Below are positions 25,392-35,520 of a stretch of DNA of 57,770 nucleotides, piece by piece. Both the position numbers and the translations under genes were made by a program. This stretch comes from Acidobacteriota bacterium (GTDB lineage Bacteria > Acidobacteriota > Blastocatellia > RBC074): the NCBI GenBank assembly GCA_018269055.1, contig JAFDVI010000001.1:144001-201770 (forward strand). Direction: 5' to 3'. The notes beneath the pieces were generated by a model. The model was not told where the DNA came from and made no database searches. It was given only the letters and a program-made list of their open reading frames with translations. Position 1 is the stretch's first letter. Every line of letters starts with the position of its first letter.

Positions 25392-26734
25392 AAAAACCCC
25401 AGATTGATGCGATTGAAGCGATTGATGTTTGGCAACACGGTGGGCAATTCGCTCGAAGCCACACCGAACCACAACGCCATTGTCGAGGCGTATTCGTCGC
25501 TGGCGATGGTGGGAATCCAGCGGCCATCGCTGGTGTCGTCCGGGCCGCCGATTTGCTGAACTGGAACGCGGCCGTAAATGTCTCCGCCTTTGACGGCTCC
25601 GCCCACCACAAACTGATGATTGCCCCAACCATGGTCGGAGCCTTTGCCGTTGGATTTGTACGTGCGGCCAAAATCCGATTGCGTAAAGGTCGTCACCTTG
25701 TCCGCTACGCCGAGTTCCGCCGTTGCGTCGTAAAACGCTTTCATTGCCTGGCTGAGTTGGCGCAGCAAATTGGTTTGCGTGGTTAGTTGTTCGCCGTGCG
25801 TGTCAAAGCCCTGCAAATCGCAAAAGAAAATTTGCCGCTTGACACCCAAATCCGCGCGGACGGAAATCAGTTTGGCGACCATCTTCAGTTGATCGGCCAG
25901 ATCGTTTTCAGCGGGAAAGGCAGTCGCCAGTTGCGGCGCGCGTTGCAATATGCCGGACAGCTTTTTTTCATTCTCAATGGCTCGTTTGAAGGTTTCGCTG
26001 TAGGTTTTGTCGAACAGATTGGCGTACTGCGCGTCGAGCATCGTTTTGGTGACAATGGTTTCAGGATTGCCCCAGGCTTCGTTGTAATACCACAGCGAAA
26101 TCACACCGCCAGGCGAAATCATGTACGGAAACACCTGATTGCCGACTTCAAACAAATTGCTTCCGGCCAGCGAAATGGACATTGAAACTTGCGCATTTGC
26201 GTTTTGCCCATTCACTGAATCGGCCAATCGGCCTCCCCAACCGGTTCGCGGAATCTGATCCGCCCACGAAGTATGCCAGTGGGCTTGCTGGTCTGCGTGT
26301 GAAAACAATTGCGGCGGCAACGGAACCGATTCGTTGCGAAACTGATCGCGCGTCGTCGGCGCCAGCAGGATTCCCGTATTGGCGATGACGGCCAGCTTCT
26401 TCTGCGCAAACAGGGTTTGCATTTCCGGCCAACTGGGATGAAAGCTCCAATCACGCCCATCGGTTGTCACAGGCGTTATTGGCAATAACTGATCGCGCGG
26501 AATCGCCAGGCTGCGGCGCGTGTTGGAATACAAGGTGTAATCGTTCTGGCTGCGCGGAATCAGCGTGTTGTCTCCGTCGTTGCCGCCGTACAAAAAGATG
26601 CAGACCAAGGCTTTGTAATCCGTCTGCATCGCGGTTGGCGAAGTCGCGGCGGCAATTCGATTCAAGCTGCCAAATACTGACGACGCGCCGAGCGTGGCGC
26701 ACAAGCTGTTTCGCAGAAAGTTTCTTCGTTTCAT
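25388..26734 (-). CDS. DUF1501 family Tat-exported protein
   Basis: A 448-residue member of DUF1501, a group related to the alkaline phosphatase/sulfatase fold. The twin-arginine leader is MKRRNFLRNSLCATLGASSVFG. Conserved stretches include LVCIFLYGGNDGDNTLIP at the start of the core, GRDWSFHPSWPEM, FDTHGEQLT, TFTQSDFGRTYKSNGKGSDHGWG and a terminal DGRWIPTIASDEY block. GAGGAC lies upstream of ATG 26734. It pairs with the DUF1800 gene upstream on the same strand; such pairs are common in Acidobacteriota, Planctomycetota and Bacteroidota, and the function is unproven. Its stop codon is provided by the type C repeat. Confidence 0.92.
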   Translation of the reverse strand: MKRRNFLRNSLCATLGASSVFGSLNRIAAATSPTAMQTDYKALVCIFLYGGNDGDNTLIPRSQNDYTLYSNTRRSLAIPRDQLLPITPVTTDGRDWSFHPSWPEMQTLFAQKKLAVIANTGILLAPTTRDQFRNESVPLPPQLFSHADQQAHWHTSWADQIPRTGWGGRLADSVNGQNANAQVSMSISLAGSNLFEVGNQVFPYMISPGGVISLWYYNEAWGNPETIVTKTMLDAQYANLFDKTYSETFKRAIENEKKLSGILQRAPQLATAFPAENDLADQLKMVAKLISVRADLGVKRQIFFCDLQGFDTHGEQLTTQTNLLRQLSQAMKAFYDATAELGVADKVTTFTQSDFGRTYKSNGKGSDHGWGNHQFVVGGAVKGGDIYGRVPVQQIGGPDDTSDGRWIPTIASDEYASTMALWFGVASSELPTVLPNINRFNRINLGFL

Positions 26735-26745
26735 CTTTGTCCTCT

Positions 26746-26845
26746 GGGTGCGCAGTGCATCCTTGCCTGCGCGACCTCGAAATGTATCTTTTTCCCTTCA
26801 ATCACACGCTTGCCGAAAAACGCAGGCCGGAGGCACTGCGTACCC
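26746..26845. repeat. Paired REP-like element, type D
   Basis: Inverted arms 26746-26771 and 26821-26845 match with four differences. The unit contains a hairpin whose base pairs co-vary between the copies: GCGCAG...CTGCGC in the left copy and ACGCAG...CTGCGT in the right one, so both remain paired. The element fills the gap between the DUF1800 stop and the DUF1501 ribosome site. The outer GGGTACGCA of the right arm recurs at the end of the window (57747). Confidence 0.72.
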
Positions 26846-26849
26846 GGAC

Positions 26850-29678
26850 TTATTTTTGAATCACGTAATCCGGCGAAGTCAGAATCAAATGCACTGCCAT
26901 CGTCACGCGATTAACCGGTTCGTTGGCGTTCATGCGCGTCAGTTCACTGACCAGTTTGGTTTTCAACGTTGCGGACATGCCACCAGCGGTCATGATCAAA
27001 TCCAACCGGTCAATCAATTGCGTGGGATTTCCGGCCAGCGCTGCCAGTTCGGAATAATTCGGAATCAACGGTTTGTTCGGCTCCCAACGAAATCCGTCGC
27101 GCGTGACGTAATGGAAAAAGTCCGAAATGCCGATGACTGAAGTTTCGTTCGTGATCTGGAATTCCGGCGAATGCAGCCCTGCGGAAGCAATGTGTCCCGG
27201 ATGGCTGTATGTCGGTTCAAAAAAGTTGAACACGGTCGGCGACCGCAGCGGATTCTGTCCCAGCGCATCGCCCGGACTGTCCATCCAGTAAATCGGAAAG
27301 GTCCCGCAAGTGCAGGTAAAATTGCCCACGCGCAGCAAATGCGCAAAGCGGACAATCGGTTCCCGCATTTTGCCGAAGCCCTGATTGGTCAGCATGTCCG
27401 TGCTGCGCGCTTCGTAATCGGTCAGGATGGCTTGAATGACGGCTTTCATATCGCCGCGCACGCCGCTGCCGTTGTTGTTGAATTTCTGCGCAACGCGATA
27501 GACATAAGCTGGAGACGGATTGCTGGTGACCAACCGCTGGATCAATTGCCGCGCGATGAACGGCCCGACGTTCGGATGATTGAAGATGTTGTCGAGCGCA
27601 TCTTTCAAATCCTTTTCCGGCGTTTGATTGGCGGGCAGCGTCACACCGTCCAGCAACTTCTTGGACAGCGTCGAATGATGATTCGGCCAAACCTGCATCG
27701 GTACTCGCCAGAATTGCGACCCGTTGTGATAAGTGTTCGGGTAAAGCCAACTTTGCTCCGTTTTTGGAAACCAGCCATAACTCCATCCGGTGAACACACT
27801 CGCAAAGCCTTTGACCGTGTCGTTGTCATAAGTCGCGATTGGCAATCCGTTGGCGTCCAGCATCAACGTGCCGTCGGGATGCAGTTTGTACAGGCCAATG
27901 GAAAACAACTGCAAAATTTCGCGGGCGTAATTTTCATTCGGATTGCGCCCGGTGGTCAGGTCTTCTTTGTCGTTTTGCAGGTGATCCAGGTAACGCCCCA
28001 TTGCAGGATTCAGAGTGACGTCTTCCAGCAACTGGCGAAAATTCCCAAACGCGTTTTTGCCCAGCGTGTCCAAATACCCCGCCAGCGCAAACGGTTCGGA
28101 ATCCAGATTCGACCGGAACGACACGACCAGAATTTGCTGTAACGCGAACACGACGCGTTGCCGCAATTGATCCTGCCCGGTGACGGCTTGTTTCCAAAAC
28201 GATTCCATCATTTCCTGCTGGTAAAAATCCTGCCGGGTTCCGATGGTCGCGTCCAGGTAAGCCATATGCGTCGTTTGCGGCATCGCAAACTGTTCGTTCA
28301 TCCAGGTGTTGATGCCCTTGGCTTGCAGCGCCGTAATGTCGGCGTATCTGGGGCCGAAGGTAGTTTGCGCCAGAAAGCGCGAAGCGTCGCGCAAGGTTGG
28401 CGTGCCGCTGGGCAAAGGCGGAGCCGCAGGCGGCGGCGTGAAGGTTTGCGATCCGTTGATCAATCCGAAATGGCCGCGAATTTCTCCCGCCGGATACCGC
28501 GACGAATGAATGTTGATGTAGAGCCTGCCGGTTTTTAGCGCCGTGACAATTTGCGGAACCGTCACTGCTCCGACATTGGCGAATTGCCAGACGTACGATC
28601 CGTCCGCCTGTTTTGGCGACGTATCCAGGTCGAACAAAATGCCGCCGTTGGTTCCTGGGTCAGCCGGGCCGTGAATGTGCGCGCTGGTTTCCGGCGTCGT
28701 CAGATTGGCGTAGGTGAATTTCAACACGCCGGATTTTTCATCGCCGCTGAGTTTGAAGGTCGCGTAGCCGGAAGCCGGTGAAAACGCACTGCCTTCTGCT
28801 CGGAGCGAAGCCATATACATCACATCGGCCAGCACAGGCGATTTAAGCGCAACGCGCACGACGTTCGACGCTTTGCCGTCCACCGTGACAGCGACATCGA
28901 ATTCGCCGCCCGGCAGCGAACGCGGAATGCGAATGTTGAGTTGATCCAACCCGGCGTATCCGCCCTGCGCGCCTGCGAAACTGACTTCGGCGGTGATGCC
29001 TCCGATGGCGGCGCTGACGTTGGTCAAATTTGTGCGATTGCGAAACCCCGTGCCGTACAAAATCAAAAAGACTTGATCCGTCGCTGGCCCCAGGTCAATT
29101 TGCACCGGGACGAACTTGCCTTGTTGCGCGTCAAAACTCCCCAAGGGTTCGTAACTTTGCGCGTTGTTCGCTTTGATGCGCAGCGCCTGTCCCGCTGCCA
29201 ATCCTTTGCCGCTGGTGTCCGCCGAAAACAGCGAAGGCGCGACCGCTGCAATCGGCGCATTGCCCATTGAAACCGTCACGCCGTTTTTGACGACGGTGAA
29301 CAATCCCGCTCCGGCAGCCGATCCTGCCGGAATCTGAAAGTTGATTTGCGTGGGCGAAACAAAAAACAGCGGAGCCAGCCGCTCCACGTTTTGGCTGTCG
29401 CGCACTTTGACGCTGACGCCGCTCAAAGTCGTCGGCAGCGGCAAGGTGTTCGCCACAACAATCGAATCCGCCAGATTGACGCCAAAACCAACGACGATTT
29501 GTTCAGCGGCCAGCACATCGCCTTTATAACTGGCGGCGGAAACCACCGTCAGCGATGCTTGCATTCGGCTTGCCGCCGTCTGTCGCGAAAGCAACAGTGC
29601 GAACATAACCCCAGCGGCCAGCGCTACCAGTCGCGTCGCGGTAAACGAAGAGTTCAGGATTCTTTTTTTGTCAGGCAT
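26850..29678 (-). CDS. DUF1800 family exported protein with TIGR03437-like and CHRD domains
   Basis: A 942-residue protein with a signal peptide or membrane anchor ([15 protein letters not shown]). Residues about 43-275 are of the Solibacter-type (TIGR03437) beta-rich region, [42 protein letters not shown]. Next comes a CHRD-like domain at about 285-405 ([30 protein letters not shown]). From about 430 to the end is DUF1800 ([30 protein letters not shown], GYFxxW-like GWSYGWF, ending [14 protein letters not shown]). ATG 29678 has AAGGAG upstream. Function unknown; always found with DUF1501 in many genomes, perhaps in surface assembly or degradation. Confidence 0.92.
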   Translation of the reverse strand: MPDKKRILNSSFTATRLVALAAGVMFALLLSRQTAASRMQASLTVVSAASYKGDVLAAEQIVVGFGVNLADSIVVANTLPLPTTLSGVSVKVRDSQNVERLAPLFFVSPTQINFQIPAGSAAGAGLFTVVKNGVTVSMGNAPIAAVAPSLFSADTSGKGLAAGQALRIKANNAQSYEPLGSFDAQQGKFVPVQIDLGPATDQVFLILYGTGFRNRTNLTNVSAAIGGITAEVSFAGAQGGYAGLDQLNIRIPRSLPGGEFDVAVTVDGKASNVVRVALKSPVLADVMYMASLRAEGSAFSPASGYATFKLSGDEKSGVLKFTYANLTTPETSAHIHGPADPGTNGGILFDLDTSPKQADGSYVWQFANVGAVTVPQIVTALKTGRLYINIHSSRYPAGEIRGHFGLINGSQTFTPPPAAPPLPSGTPTLRDASRFLAQTTFGPRYADITALQAKGINTWMNEQFAMPQTTHMAYLDATIGTRQDFYQQEMMESFWKQAVTGQDQLRQRVVFALQQILVVSFRSNLDSEPFALAGYLDTLGKNAFGNFRQLLEDVTLNPAMGRYLDHLQNDKEDLTTGRNPNENYAREILQLFSIGLYKLHPDGTLMLDANGLPIATYDNDTVKGFASVFTGWSYGWFPKTEQSWLYPNTYHNGSQFWRVPMQVWPNHHSTLSKKLLDGVTLPANQTPEKDLKDALDNIFNHPNVGPFIARQLIQRLVTSNPSPAYVYRVAQKFNNNGSGVRGDMKAVIQAILTDYEARSTDMLTNQGFGKMREPIVRFAHLLRVGNFTCTCGTFPIYWMDSPGDALGQNPLRSPTVFNFFEPTYSHPGHIASAGLHSPEFQITNETSVIGISDFFHYVTRDGFRWEPNKPLIPNYSELAALAGNPTQLIDRLDLIMTAGGMSATLKTKLVSELTRMNANEPVNRVTMAVHLILTSPDYVIQK

Positions 29679-29930
29679 TGCGCCGTACTCCTTCCGGTAA
29701 AAGACCGAATCTGAATAAACGTTCGTCGAAGAAAGGGGAATTCAGCAAGATCAGCAAAACAGTTGGATGCTTGGGTGACGTGAGGAAACGAATGATTTTC
29801 TTGGTGAAGAATCTTCGATTGGGCAGGCGGGATTATATGCAGATGAGCCCGTTGCGCAAATTCTTTTTTGGCGGTTCGACCGGGAAGCGGAGTTCATCCT
29901 TCAGGTCGAATAAACGACTCAGCCTTACTT

Positions 29931-29980
29931 AGCTTCAATGAGCATCAATGAGCATCAATGAGCATCAATGAGCATCAATG
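29931..29980. repeat. Tandem decamer repeat (five copies)
   Basis: Four exact copies of AGCATCAATG (29941-29980) preceded by one copy with a single change, AGCTTCAATG (29931-29940). It abuts the terminator of the kelch/HYR gene and lies about 250 bases before the DUF1800 gene. The rest of 29679-29930 shows no gene or recognised site. Slippage-prone; function unknown. Confidence 0.9.
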
Positions 29981-29981
29981 C

Positions 29982-30025
29982 AAAAACTGCGCCGCCCACT
30001 TTATTGAGCGGGCGGCGCAGTTTTT
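29982..30025 (-). terminator. Bidirectional intrinsic terminator
   Basis: Perfect 16-bp stem, left arm 29982-29997 and right arm 30010-30025, GC-rich core GCGCCGCCC with A-tract on one end and T-tract on the other, loop of 12 bases. It begins 40 bases past the stop of the kelch/HYR gene on the minus strand and would work in both directions. Confidence 0.88.
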
Positions 30026-30065
30026 CAGTGACTGGGCTTTATTCAATCTTGATCACGAATCGTCT

Positions 30066-33000
30066 TCAAGGTAGACGCGGGACTTTCACGCTCACTTTCT
30101 TTGTGACCGCCTTGTTTCCTGCTTCATCGGTCGAGCCAATAGTGATGAAATAAATACGTCCCAGCCCGTGCTGCGTCCGTTCGGCGCGCAATCGCACCTG
30201 GTGGTCGCTGATGATCTGCCAGTCGTGGCCCCACAGAGGAGTTCCCGGATCATCCGTGCCTTTGTCCAGTTCATTAGCGGAAACGCTCAGGTTGTTCAAC
30301 ACGCCCGGACAGTTATCTGTCACATCGTAATTGATCCTGACGTTTCGCATTGTGCCGTCCGGGTCCGCGAGAATCGGGGGACTGGGCCAAGCCGGGCCGA
30401 TCACCGGAGCTTCCGTATCCACAACCGTTACGGTGAACGAACAAGCCGTCTTGTTCCCCGAAGTGTCGGTTGCCGTGACCGTCACCGTCGTCACGCCCTT
30501 CGGAAAGACCGCGCCCGAAGGTTGCGTGCTGGTCACGACCACGCCGGGACAGTTGTCCGTCGCCGTCGGCAAGGTGAATCTGACCACCGCCGAACACAAC
30601 CCCGGATCGGTGGATTGCGTAATGTTTGTCGGGCAGGCGCCCAAAACCGGCAACTCCGTATCAACCACCGTCACCGTAAACGAACACGAAGTTTTGTTGC
30701 CCGCCGCGTCTGTGGCCGTGGCGGTGACCGTGGTCGTTCCTTTCGGGAACACCGCGCCGGATGGAATCGAAGTGGCCACCGTCACGCCAGGGCAATTATC
30801 CGTCGCCGTTGGATTGAATCTGACCACCGCCGAACACAGTCCGGGATCGGTGGATTGGACGATGTTCGCCGGGCAAGTCACTGCCGGAGCTTCCGTATCA
30901 ACAACCGTCACCGTGAAGCTGCAGGTTGATTGATTGCCCGCGGCGTCGGTTGCGGTAACGGTGACGGTGGTTACGCCTTTCGGAAACGCCGTTCCTGAAA
31001 GAATCGAACTGCTCACCGTCACGCCCGCGCAATTGTCCGTCGCCTGGGGCAGCGTGAAGTTGGTTACCGCTGAACATTGACCGGGATCGGTTGTCTTGGT
31101 GATATTGCCGACGCAGCCTTGCAGCACAGGTTTTTCGGTATCCACCACATTGACGCGGAACGAAGCGCGCCCGATGTTGTTGAAATTGTCGCTGGCGCTG
31201 CAATTGACCGTGGTCACGCCTTTCGCAAAGACAGCGCCCGGCGACGGACTGCAATTTAACGACCCTGCTTTGACGCCGGAACAATTGTCGCTGACGGCTG
31301 GCAACGAATACGTCACCGAAGCCGAGCATTGTCCCGGCGCAGTGGGTACGGTCAAATCCCCTGACGGCGTCACCGTCGGCGGAAGCGCGTCGCTGAGAAT
31401 TGTTCTGAATCCCGTCAGAGGCAATCGGAAGCGAGCCAATTCAAAAGGCACATTGATCGCATCCACACTGGTCAAACATAAGTTGGCTGTGGCTTTTACA
31501 TATCCTCTGGAACCGACATCAAAGGTGATGTCCCGCGCCTGACAATTCGGATCCGACCTGTCGAACACCAAACAAGCCTCCCCGAAGGCGAATAACCCCG
31601 TGCCGACATTGAGTCCAATGTCACCCACCAAACAACTCACATTGGCGCCAATTGAAATTTCCGGTCCGATGTCCAGCGCCAGACAACCTCCGTTGGTGCT
31701 CGTCACCTGGAACGTCGGGCTGAACGAAGGAGCCTGCACATCACTGATCGGGGTAATCCCGCTGGTGCTCACCTTCGCGCCGAGTGTGGCATTCTGGCTG
31801 AAATTGAATCCAACCAGAAACTGTGTCCCCGGCGCGGTAAATGACAGCGAAGGTTTGGCGACGATGCCGAACGTTAAACTCGCTTCGATGCCCGAACCGC
31901 CCAGCCCGGCTTTGAAAGACACTCCTGCGCCCGGAATCGGAATCGTCGGCAGATCAATTGTTCCGTTGGCTGTCACGTCGAACAACAAATTAGCACTTAG
32001 ATTTTCACTGACTGAAGCCGAAGCTGTCAGACCCGTCACACTAATATCACCGTCTATGCTGCCCCCGACGGTGAGAGAACTGCCGGATCGCAATCGCATA
32101 TCAATGCTGCCCGGAAACGGACATGGTAACCCAGCGCCCGGAATTCCCAGGCAGGGACGATCCACAACTGCGTCAAAGGTAAAGGTCTGCGAAAATCCTA
32201 CGTTGGGAGCCAGGAATGGCGAATTGGGAGGCCGAACAGGTTCCTGTGGGCCACCGGAAGCGATTTCCCAAATCCAGATACCGGCGTCGGTTTCGACGCT
32301 GCCATTGCGGAATGAAAGCGGGTAGGAATAGGCAACCTTGTCCGGCCCTTGCGGCGCGCGCGTTGTGTTTCTGGCTTCGGAATACACTGTCTGCGCCACG
32401 CGGCCTGACAATTCGCCCATCGCCGTCAGCGTGTAAGTCATCCCATCGGCATAATTGGCGATGGGCAAACTCATCCTGAGATTGCCAAACTGGTCGGCCA
32501 CGACGTTGAAGATTTGCCGCTTATGCCCTGGACGAGCATTTTGCCGAACGATCTGCACGGATTCATCCGGCTGCCAGCCTGTGCCGCTGAGTTGTGGCGT
32601 TTCGCCTTGTTGATATTCAACCTTGTCCGTCGTCAATTCGGCTTTTGAACTCGCCAGCACGACGACGGATTTCGTCAGTTGACCATCTTTGGTCACCCCT
32701 CCGGCAACGACAGTTTGATTGCGCACGGCGATTTCCGTCATCGCGTAATCCAGGCGATCAAGCGAATTGTCCAGGGCGTTGATGGATTTTTCGACCTCTT
32801 TGGAATGAGCCAGCATGGATTTCCCCGAGGCGTTTTTTTCTTTTGCGCCCGGCGGATTCAATCCGTCAATCAACGCCTTGTGCGTTTGCGCTGTCATCAC
32901 GTTCGCCGCCGGAAAAATGTCCGCCGTCGGTAACAAATGCGCCGCGCCTCGGAAAGAATTTCTGGCCGGGTCATACACTTCCATCGTGCCGTCGTAATCG

Positions 33001-33794
33001 CCGCCGATCACCTGCATCTTTCCATCAGGCAACAAACGCATGGCCGGTTGAATGCGCTTGATCCACATCGTTTCGGCAACCGGCGCAAAGTTCATTGTTG
33101 CGGGGTCGAACAACAGTGCTGACCGCAACCAGTGCCCATCCTGAGCGACGCCGCCCGCCAGCAATACTTTCCCGTCCGCCAGCAGCGCCGCGCTGTGAAA
33201 ACTCGGCTTCGATCCCAACTTTGCGCGCAGCAGGGTGAAGCGCCCGGTCGAAGGATCGAAGATTTCCGCGTTTCCCTCGGCGTTTCCGCCCGCCACCAAC
33301 AACCGTCCGTCAGCCAGTTCGGTTGCCGTGTGTCCGGCGCGTCCGCTGTTCAATCGCGGCCCTGCGCTGAATTTTTGCGTTGCCGGATCGAACCATTCCG
33401 TCGAATTGAGCAATTTGTTCTGCATGGTTCCGCCAATGACCAGCACCCGACCATCATCAATCAGCGTCGCCGTGTGGCGGCTGCGCGCGGTTATTGAGCG
33501 AGAGCCAATCGTCAGCGATGCGGCGGCTGAATCCAGAATTTCAGCTTCGGCCACTGCGCCCGTTTCATTTTCCCCGCCGATGATAACGACGCGACCATCC
33601 GGCAAGGCCGTCATCGTATGGCCTCGCCGGGCGACATTGAGCGAGAACCGCTCGACGGATTGAACTGCGGGAGCTTTTCCAGCGGCCAGTGAAGGTTTTT
33701 CCGCCCATCGGTCAGCCAGTTGAAATACCGTAATCAGGACCAGCAGCGATGTACAGGCCAATAACAGTGTGCGCGTGAAAAGTTTTCTTTTCAT
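30066..33794 (-). CDS. Secreted kelch-repeat and HYR-domain protein
   Basis: A 1242-residue protein with an N-terminal signal/anchor (LLLACTSLLVLITVFQL). Residues about 50-300 hold kelch-type repeats (GRVVIIGGENETG, GRVLVIGGTMQN, GRLLVAGGNAEG, GKVLLAGGVAQDG, GKMQVIGGDYDG), predicting a beta-propeller. A middle part of about 550 residues is beta-rich and unrecognised. Four HYR (hyalin-repeat) Ig-like units of about 80 residues follow (TDPGLCSAVVRF, TDNCPGV, FPKGVTTVTVTATD, CSFTVTVVDTE), then a terminal unit. Such proteins are surface adhesins or matrix proteins; no enzyme motif is seen. The repeats are close to identical at DNA level, suggesting recent duplication. Confidence 0.88.
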   Translation of the reverse strand: MKRKLFTRTLLLACTSLLVLITVFQLADRWAEKPSLAAGKAPAVQSVERFSLNVARRGHTMTALPDGRVVIIGGENETGAVAEAEILDSAAASLTIGSRSITARSRHTATLIDDGRVLVIGGTMQNKLLNSTEWFDPATQKFSAGPRLNSGRAGHTATELADGRLLVAGGNAEGNAEIFDPSTGRFTLLRAKLGSKPSFHSAALLADGKVLLAGGVAQDGHWLRSALLFDPATMNFAPVAETMWIKRIQPAMRLLPDGKMQVIGGDYDGTMEVYDPARNSFRGAAHLLPTADIFPAANVMTAQTHKALIDGLNPPGAKEKNASGKSMLAHSKEVEKSINALDNSLDRLDYAMTEIAVRNQTVVAGGVTKDGQLTKSVVVLASSKAELTTDKVEYQQGETPQLSGTGWQPDESVQIVRQNARPGHKRQIFNVVADQFGNLRMSLPIANYADGMTYTLTAMGELSGRVAQTVYSEARNTTRAPQGPDKVAYSYPLSFRNGSVETDAGIWIWEIASGGPQEPVRPPNSPFLAPNVGFSQTFTFDAVVDRPCLGIPGAGLPCPFPGSIDMRLRSGSSLTVGGSIDGDISVTGLTASASVSENLSANLLFDVTANGTIDLPTIPIPGAGVSFKAGLGGSGIEASLTFGIVAKPSLSFTAPGTQFLVGFNFSQNATLGAKVSTSGITPISDVQAPSFSPTFQVTSTNGGCLALDIGPEISIGANVSCLVGDIGLNVGTGLFAFGEACLVFDRSDPNCQARDITFDVGSRGYVKATANLCLTSVDAINVPFELARFRLPLTGFRTILSDALPPTVTPSGDLTVPTAPGQCSASVTYSLPAVSDNCSGVKAGSLNCSPSPGAVFAKGVTTVNCSASDNFNNIGRASFRVNVVDTEKPVLQGCVGNITKTTDPGQCSAVTNFTLPQATDNCAGVTVSSSILSGTAFPKGVTTVTVTATDAAGNQSTCSFTVTVVDTEAPAVTCPANIVQSTDPGLCSAVVRFNPTATDNCPGVTVATSIPSGAVFPKGTTTVTATATDAAGNKTSCSFTVTVVDTELPVLGACPTNITQSTDPGLCSAVVRFTLPTATDNCPGVVVTSTQPSGAVFPKGVTTVTVTATDTSGNKTACSFTVTVVDTEAPVIGPAWPSPPILADPDGTMRNVRINYDVTDNCPGVLNNLSVSANELDKGTDDPGTPLWGHDWQIISDHQVRLRAERTQHGLGRIYFITIGSTDEAGNKAVTKKVSVKVPRLP

Positions 33795-33833
33795 GGAGAG
33801 ACCATCCTTTCTGAGAGTTGCAGAGGTTATTCA

Positions 33834-33860
33834 TAGCGTCCATTGGCGGCGTGGACGCTA
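33834..33860. repeat. Short hairpin in intergenic gap
   Basis: 9-bp inverted repeat TAGCGTCCA (33834-33842) / TGGACGCTA (33852-33860) with a nine-base loop, 40 bases upstream of the kelch/HYR start, so it would lie in its promoter or leader. Confidence 0.45.
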
Positions 33861-33876
33861 AAGAGGGTTAATCATC

Positions 33877-33915
33877 AATCCAGTGAAGCAAGCTGACCGC
33901 CCGCTTCACTGGATT
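33877..33915 (-). terminator. Hairpin after the coiled-coil protein gene
   Basis: 13-bp perfect inverted repeat, 33877-33889 with 33903-33915 (AATCCAGTGAAGC and complement), loop 13 bases, starting 38 bases past the stop of the coiled-coil gene on the minus strand. No strong T-run follows, so termination strength is uncertain. Confidence 0.5.
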
Positions 33916-33952
33916 GACTCAACTGAAACGAAGTCGAGACGCATTGGGCTGA

Positions 33953-35500
33953 TTATGGACGCCGGTTACCCGGCACAATAGAAAGATGCAGATATGCCTC
34001 GCGGAAATGTTCGTACGCGTCTTTGTAGTTTTTCGCATCCATGGATTCATTGCCGACTTGCAGTTCCTGGGCCGCTTGCGCGATCACCGATGACGGCATT
34101 CCCGCCTTGCGACAAGCCTGCAAAACCTGATCCACCACGTCTCGAACCTCTTCCAGATGCCCGCCCAGGGAGCGCGGTAACTGCAAAGAAGCCATGTTGT
34201 ACCGGTCACCCTGCACCAGCGCGGATTCGATCTGGAATTGCAGCGCGTCTTGTTGGGCTGCTGCCAGTTTGGCCAGAACGTCATCCATCTTGGCGTTCAT
34301 CACGTTGGCGGTATTTTGCAACGCATCCACTTTGGCTGTGGCCACATCAAGCTTGTTGAGCGTGGAATCGGCTTTGTTGTTGACCACGTCGAGCTTGGCA
34401 TTGGCTGTGTCCGCGCTGGTTTGCAGCACATTGAGCTGAGAAACCATCGAGGCCGTTGTTCCCCGGATATTGTTGACCGCATCCAATGTCTGGACGGCGA
34501 TGGCGTTGATCGTGTTCGCCGTATTCTGCAAGGAGCTGAATCGAGTGTTGATGTTGTTGTTGACCCCGGTCAAGTCAGCCGACAAAGCGTTGAAGCGGAT
34601 TGTAACAAGATTGCTGACTCCGTTAATGCCGCCGTCCACGGAATTGAAACGAGTGTTGAGATTGGCGTTAACTGCATTGACCAGATTACTCAATGTGTTG
34701 ATTCCGCCATCCACACCATCGAACCGGGATTGGAGGTTGCCATGGACTGCAATAAGGTTGTTATTGACCGAAATGAGGTTGCCGCTGACCACATTGACGT
34801 TGTTGCCGATCGAGCTGACATCCGACTGAAGGTCATTGATACCCGATAACGTAGCTTTCACCCCTTCATAAATGGGCGGAATCAGTTCATGGTGCAGCGT
34901 GTCAGGCGGCTGCTCCACGGTCACCACGTGGTAACCTGAACCGGTAAGAAGTACCCCCCCTGAGAATGCACAGAGAGTCGCATCGTCAGCGCCATTGTCA
35001 CTTTTATATGATCCCTTAAATTGAATCAGAGTCCCATTCGGAAGACCGTTGTTCACTCGGACGACCATATTGACAGACACAGTTTCATTTTTTAACAGAT
35101 AGGATGGAGTCGTGAAATTAACCAGCCCGCGATCACCAGACGTCCCAAAAGAGAGACGCCAATCTCTTTCCGAGTTCTGGGTCAGTACTGAAGCCGAAAC
35201 AAGAGTTGTTCCTGAAGCCTCCAACGTGATGACAGGCGTTGTGTCATAACAGGCCCCATTTGTGACTGTGAGTGTATAAGTAATCGTATCCCCAGACTTG
35301 ACATTAGTGGCAAAGCCCGGAGAAGCATTAAACGTGCCACTGTTTGCAGGTGCGGCTGGCGCTTGTTTTATGTTTTTCAGTTTTGTGAGGGAACCAGACT
35401 GTCCACTCGGTTTGACAGCGGGTTCCTGATACGCGTTCGCGTTCGTGACCAACGCAAAAAATAGTGTGCAGATTGCGATCAAAATTCGTCTCGACATCAT
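33953..35500 (-). CDS. Exported coiled-coil-like repeat protein
   Basis: A 515-residue protein. Signal peptide MMSRRILIAICTLFFALVTNANA, start ATG 35500 with AGGAG six bases upstream. Residues about 55-200 form a beta-sandwich-like domain (SGDTITYTLTVTNGACYDTTPVI, resembling DUF11-type conserved repeats). Residues about 215-420 are a long helical array with short periodic motifs rich in Asn and hydrophobic positions (NNLIAVHGNLQSRFDGVDGG, NLNTRFNSVDGGINGVSNLV, NKADSTLNKLDVATAK), of the kind seen in trimeric fibres. The end (QLQVGNESMDAKNYKDAYEHF) looks like a TPR-like helical cap. Likely a stalk on the cell surface. I do not recognise a named family. Confidence 0.75.
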   Translation of the reverse strand: MMSRRILIAICTLFFALVTNANAYQEPAVKPSGQSGSLTKLKNIKQAPAAPANSGTFNASPGFATNVKSGDTITYTLTVTNGACYDTTPVITLEASGTTLVSASVLTQNSERDWRLSFGTSGDRGLVNFTTPSYLLKNETVSVNMVVRVNNGLPNGTLIQFKGSYKSDNGADDATLCAFSGGVLLTGSGYHVVTVEQPPDTLHHELIPPIYEGVKATLSGINDLQSDVSSIGNNVNVVSGNLISVNNNLIAVHGNLQSRFDGVDGGINTLSNLVNAVNANLNTRFNSVDGGINGVSNLVTIRFNALSADLTGVNNNINTRFSSLQNTANTINAIAVQTLDAVNNIRGTTASMVSQLNVLQTSADTANAKLDVVNNKADSTLNKLDVATAKVDALQNTANVMNAKMDDVLAKLAAAQQDALQFQIESALVQGDRYNMASLQLPRSLGGHLEEVRDVVDQVLQACRKAGMPSSVIAQAAQELQVGNESMDAKNYKDAYEHFREAYLHLSIVPGNRRP

Positions 35501-35520
35501 TTGTCTCCTGTATGTTTAGG

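Noticed and set aside
29931..29980. Tandem decamers as a CRISPR array
   Set aside because: The copies are contiguous without spacers and only ten bases long.
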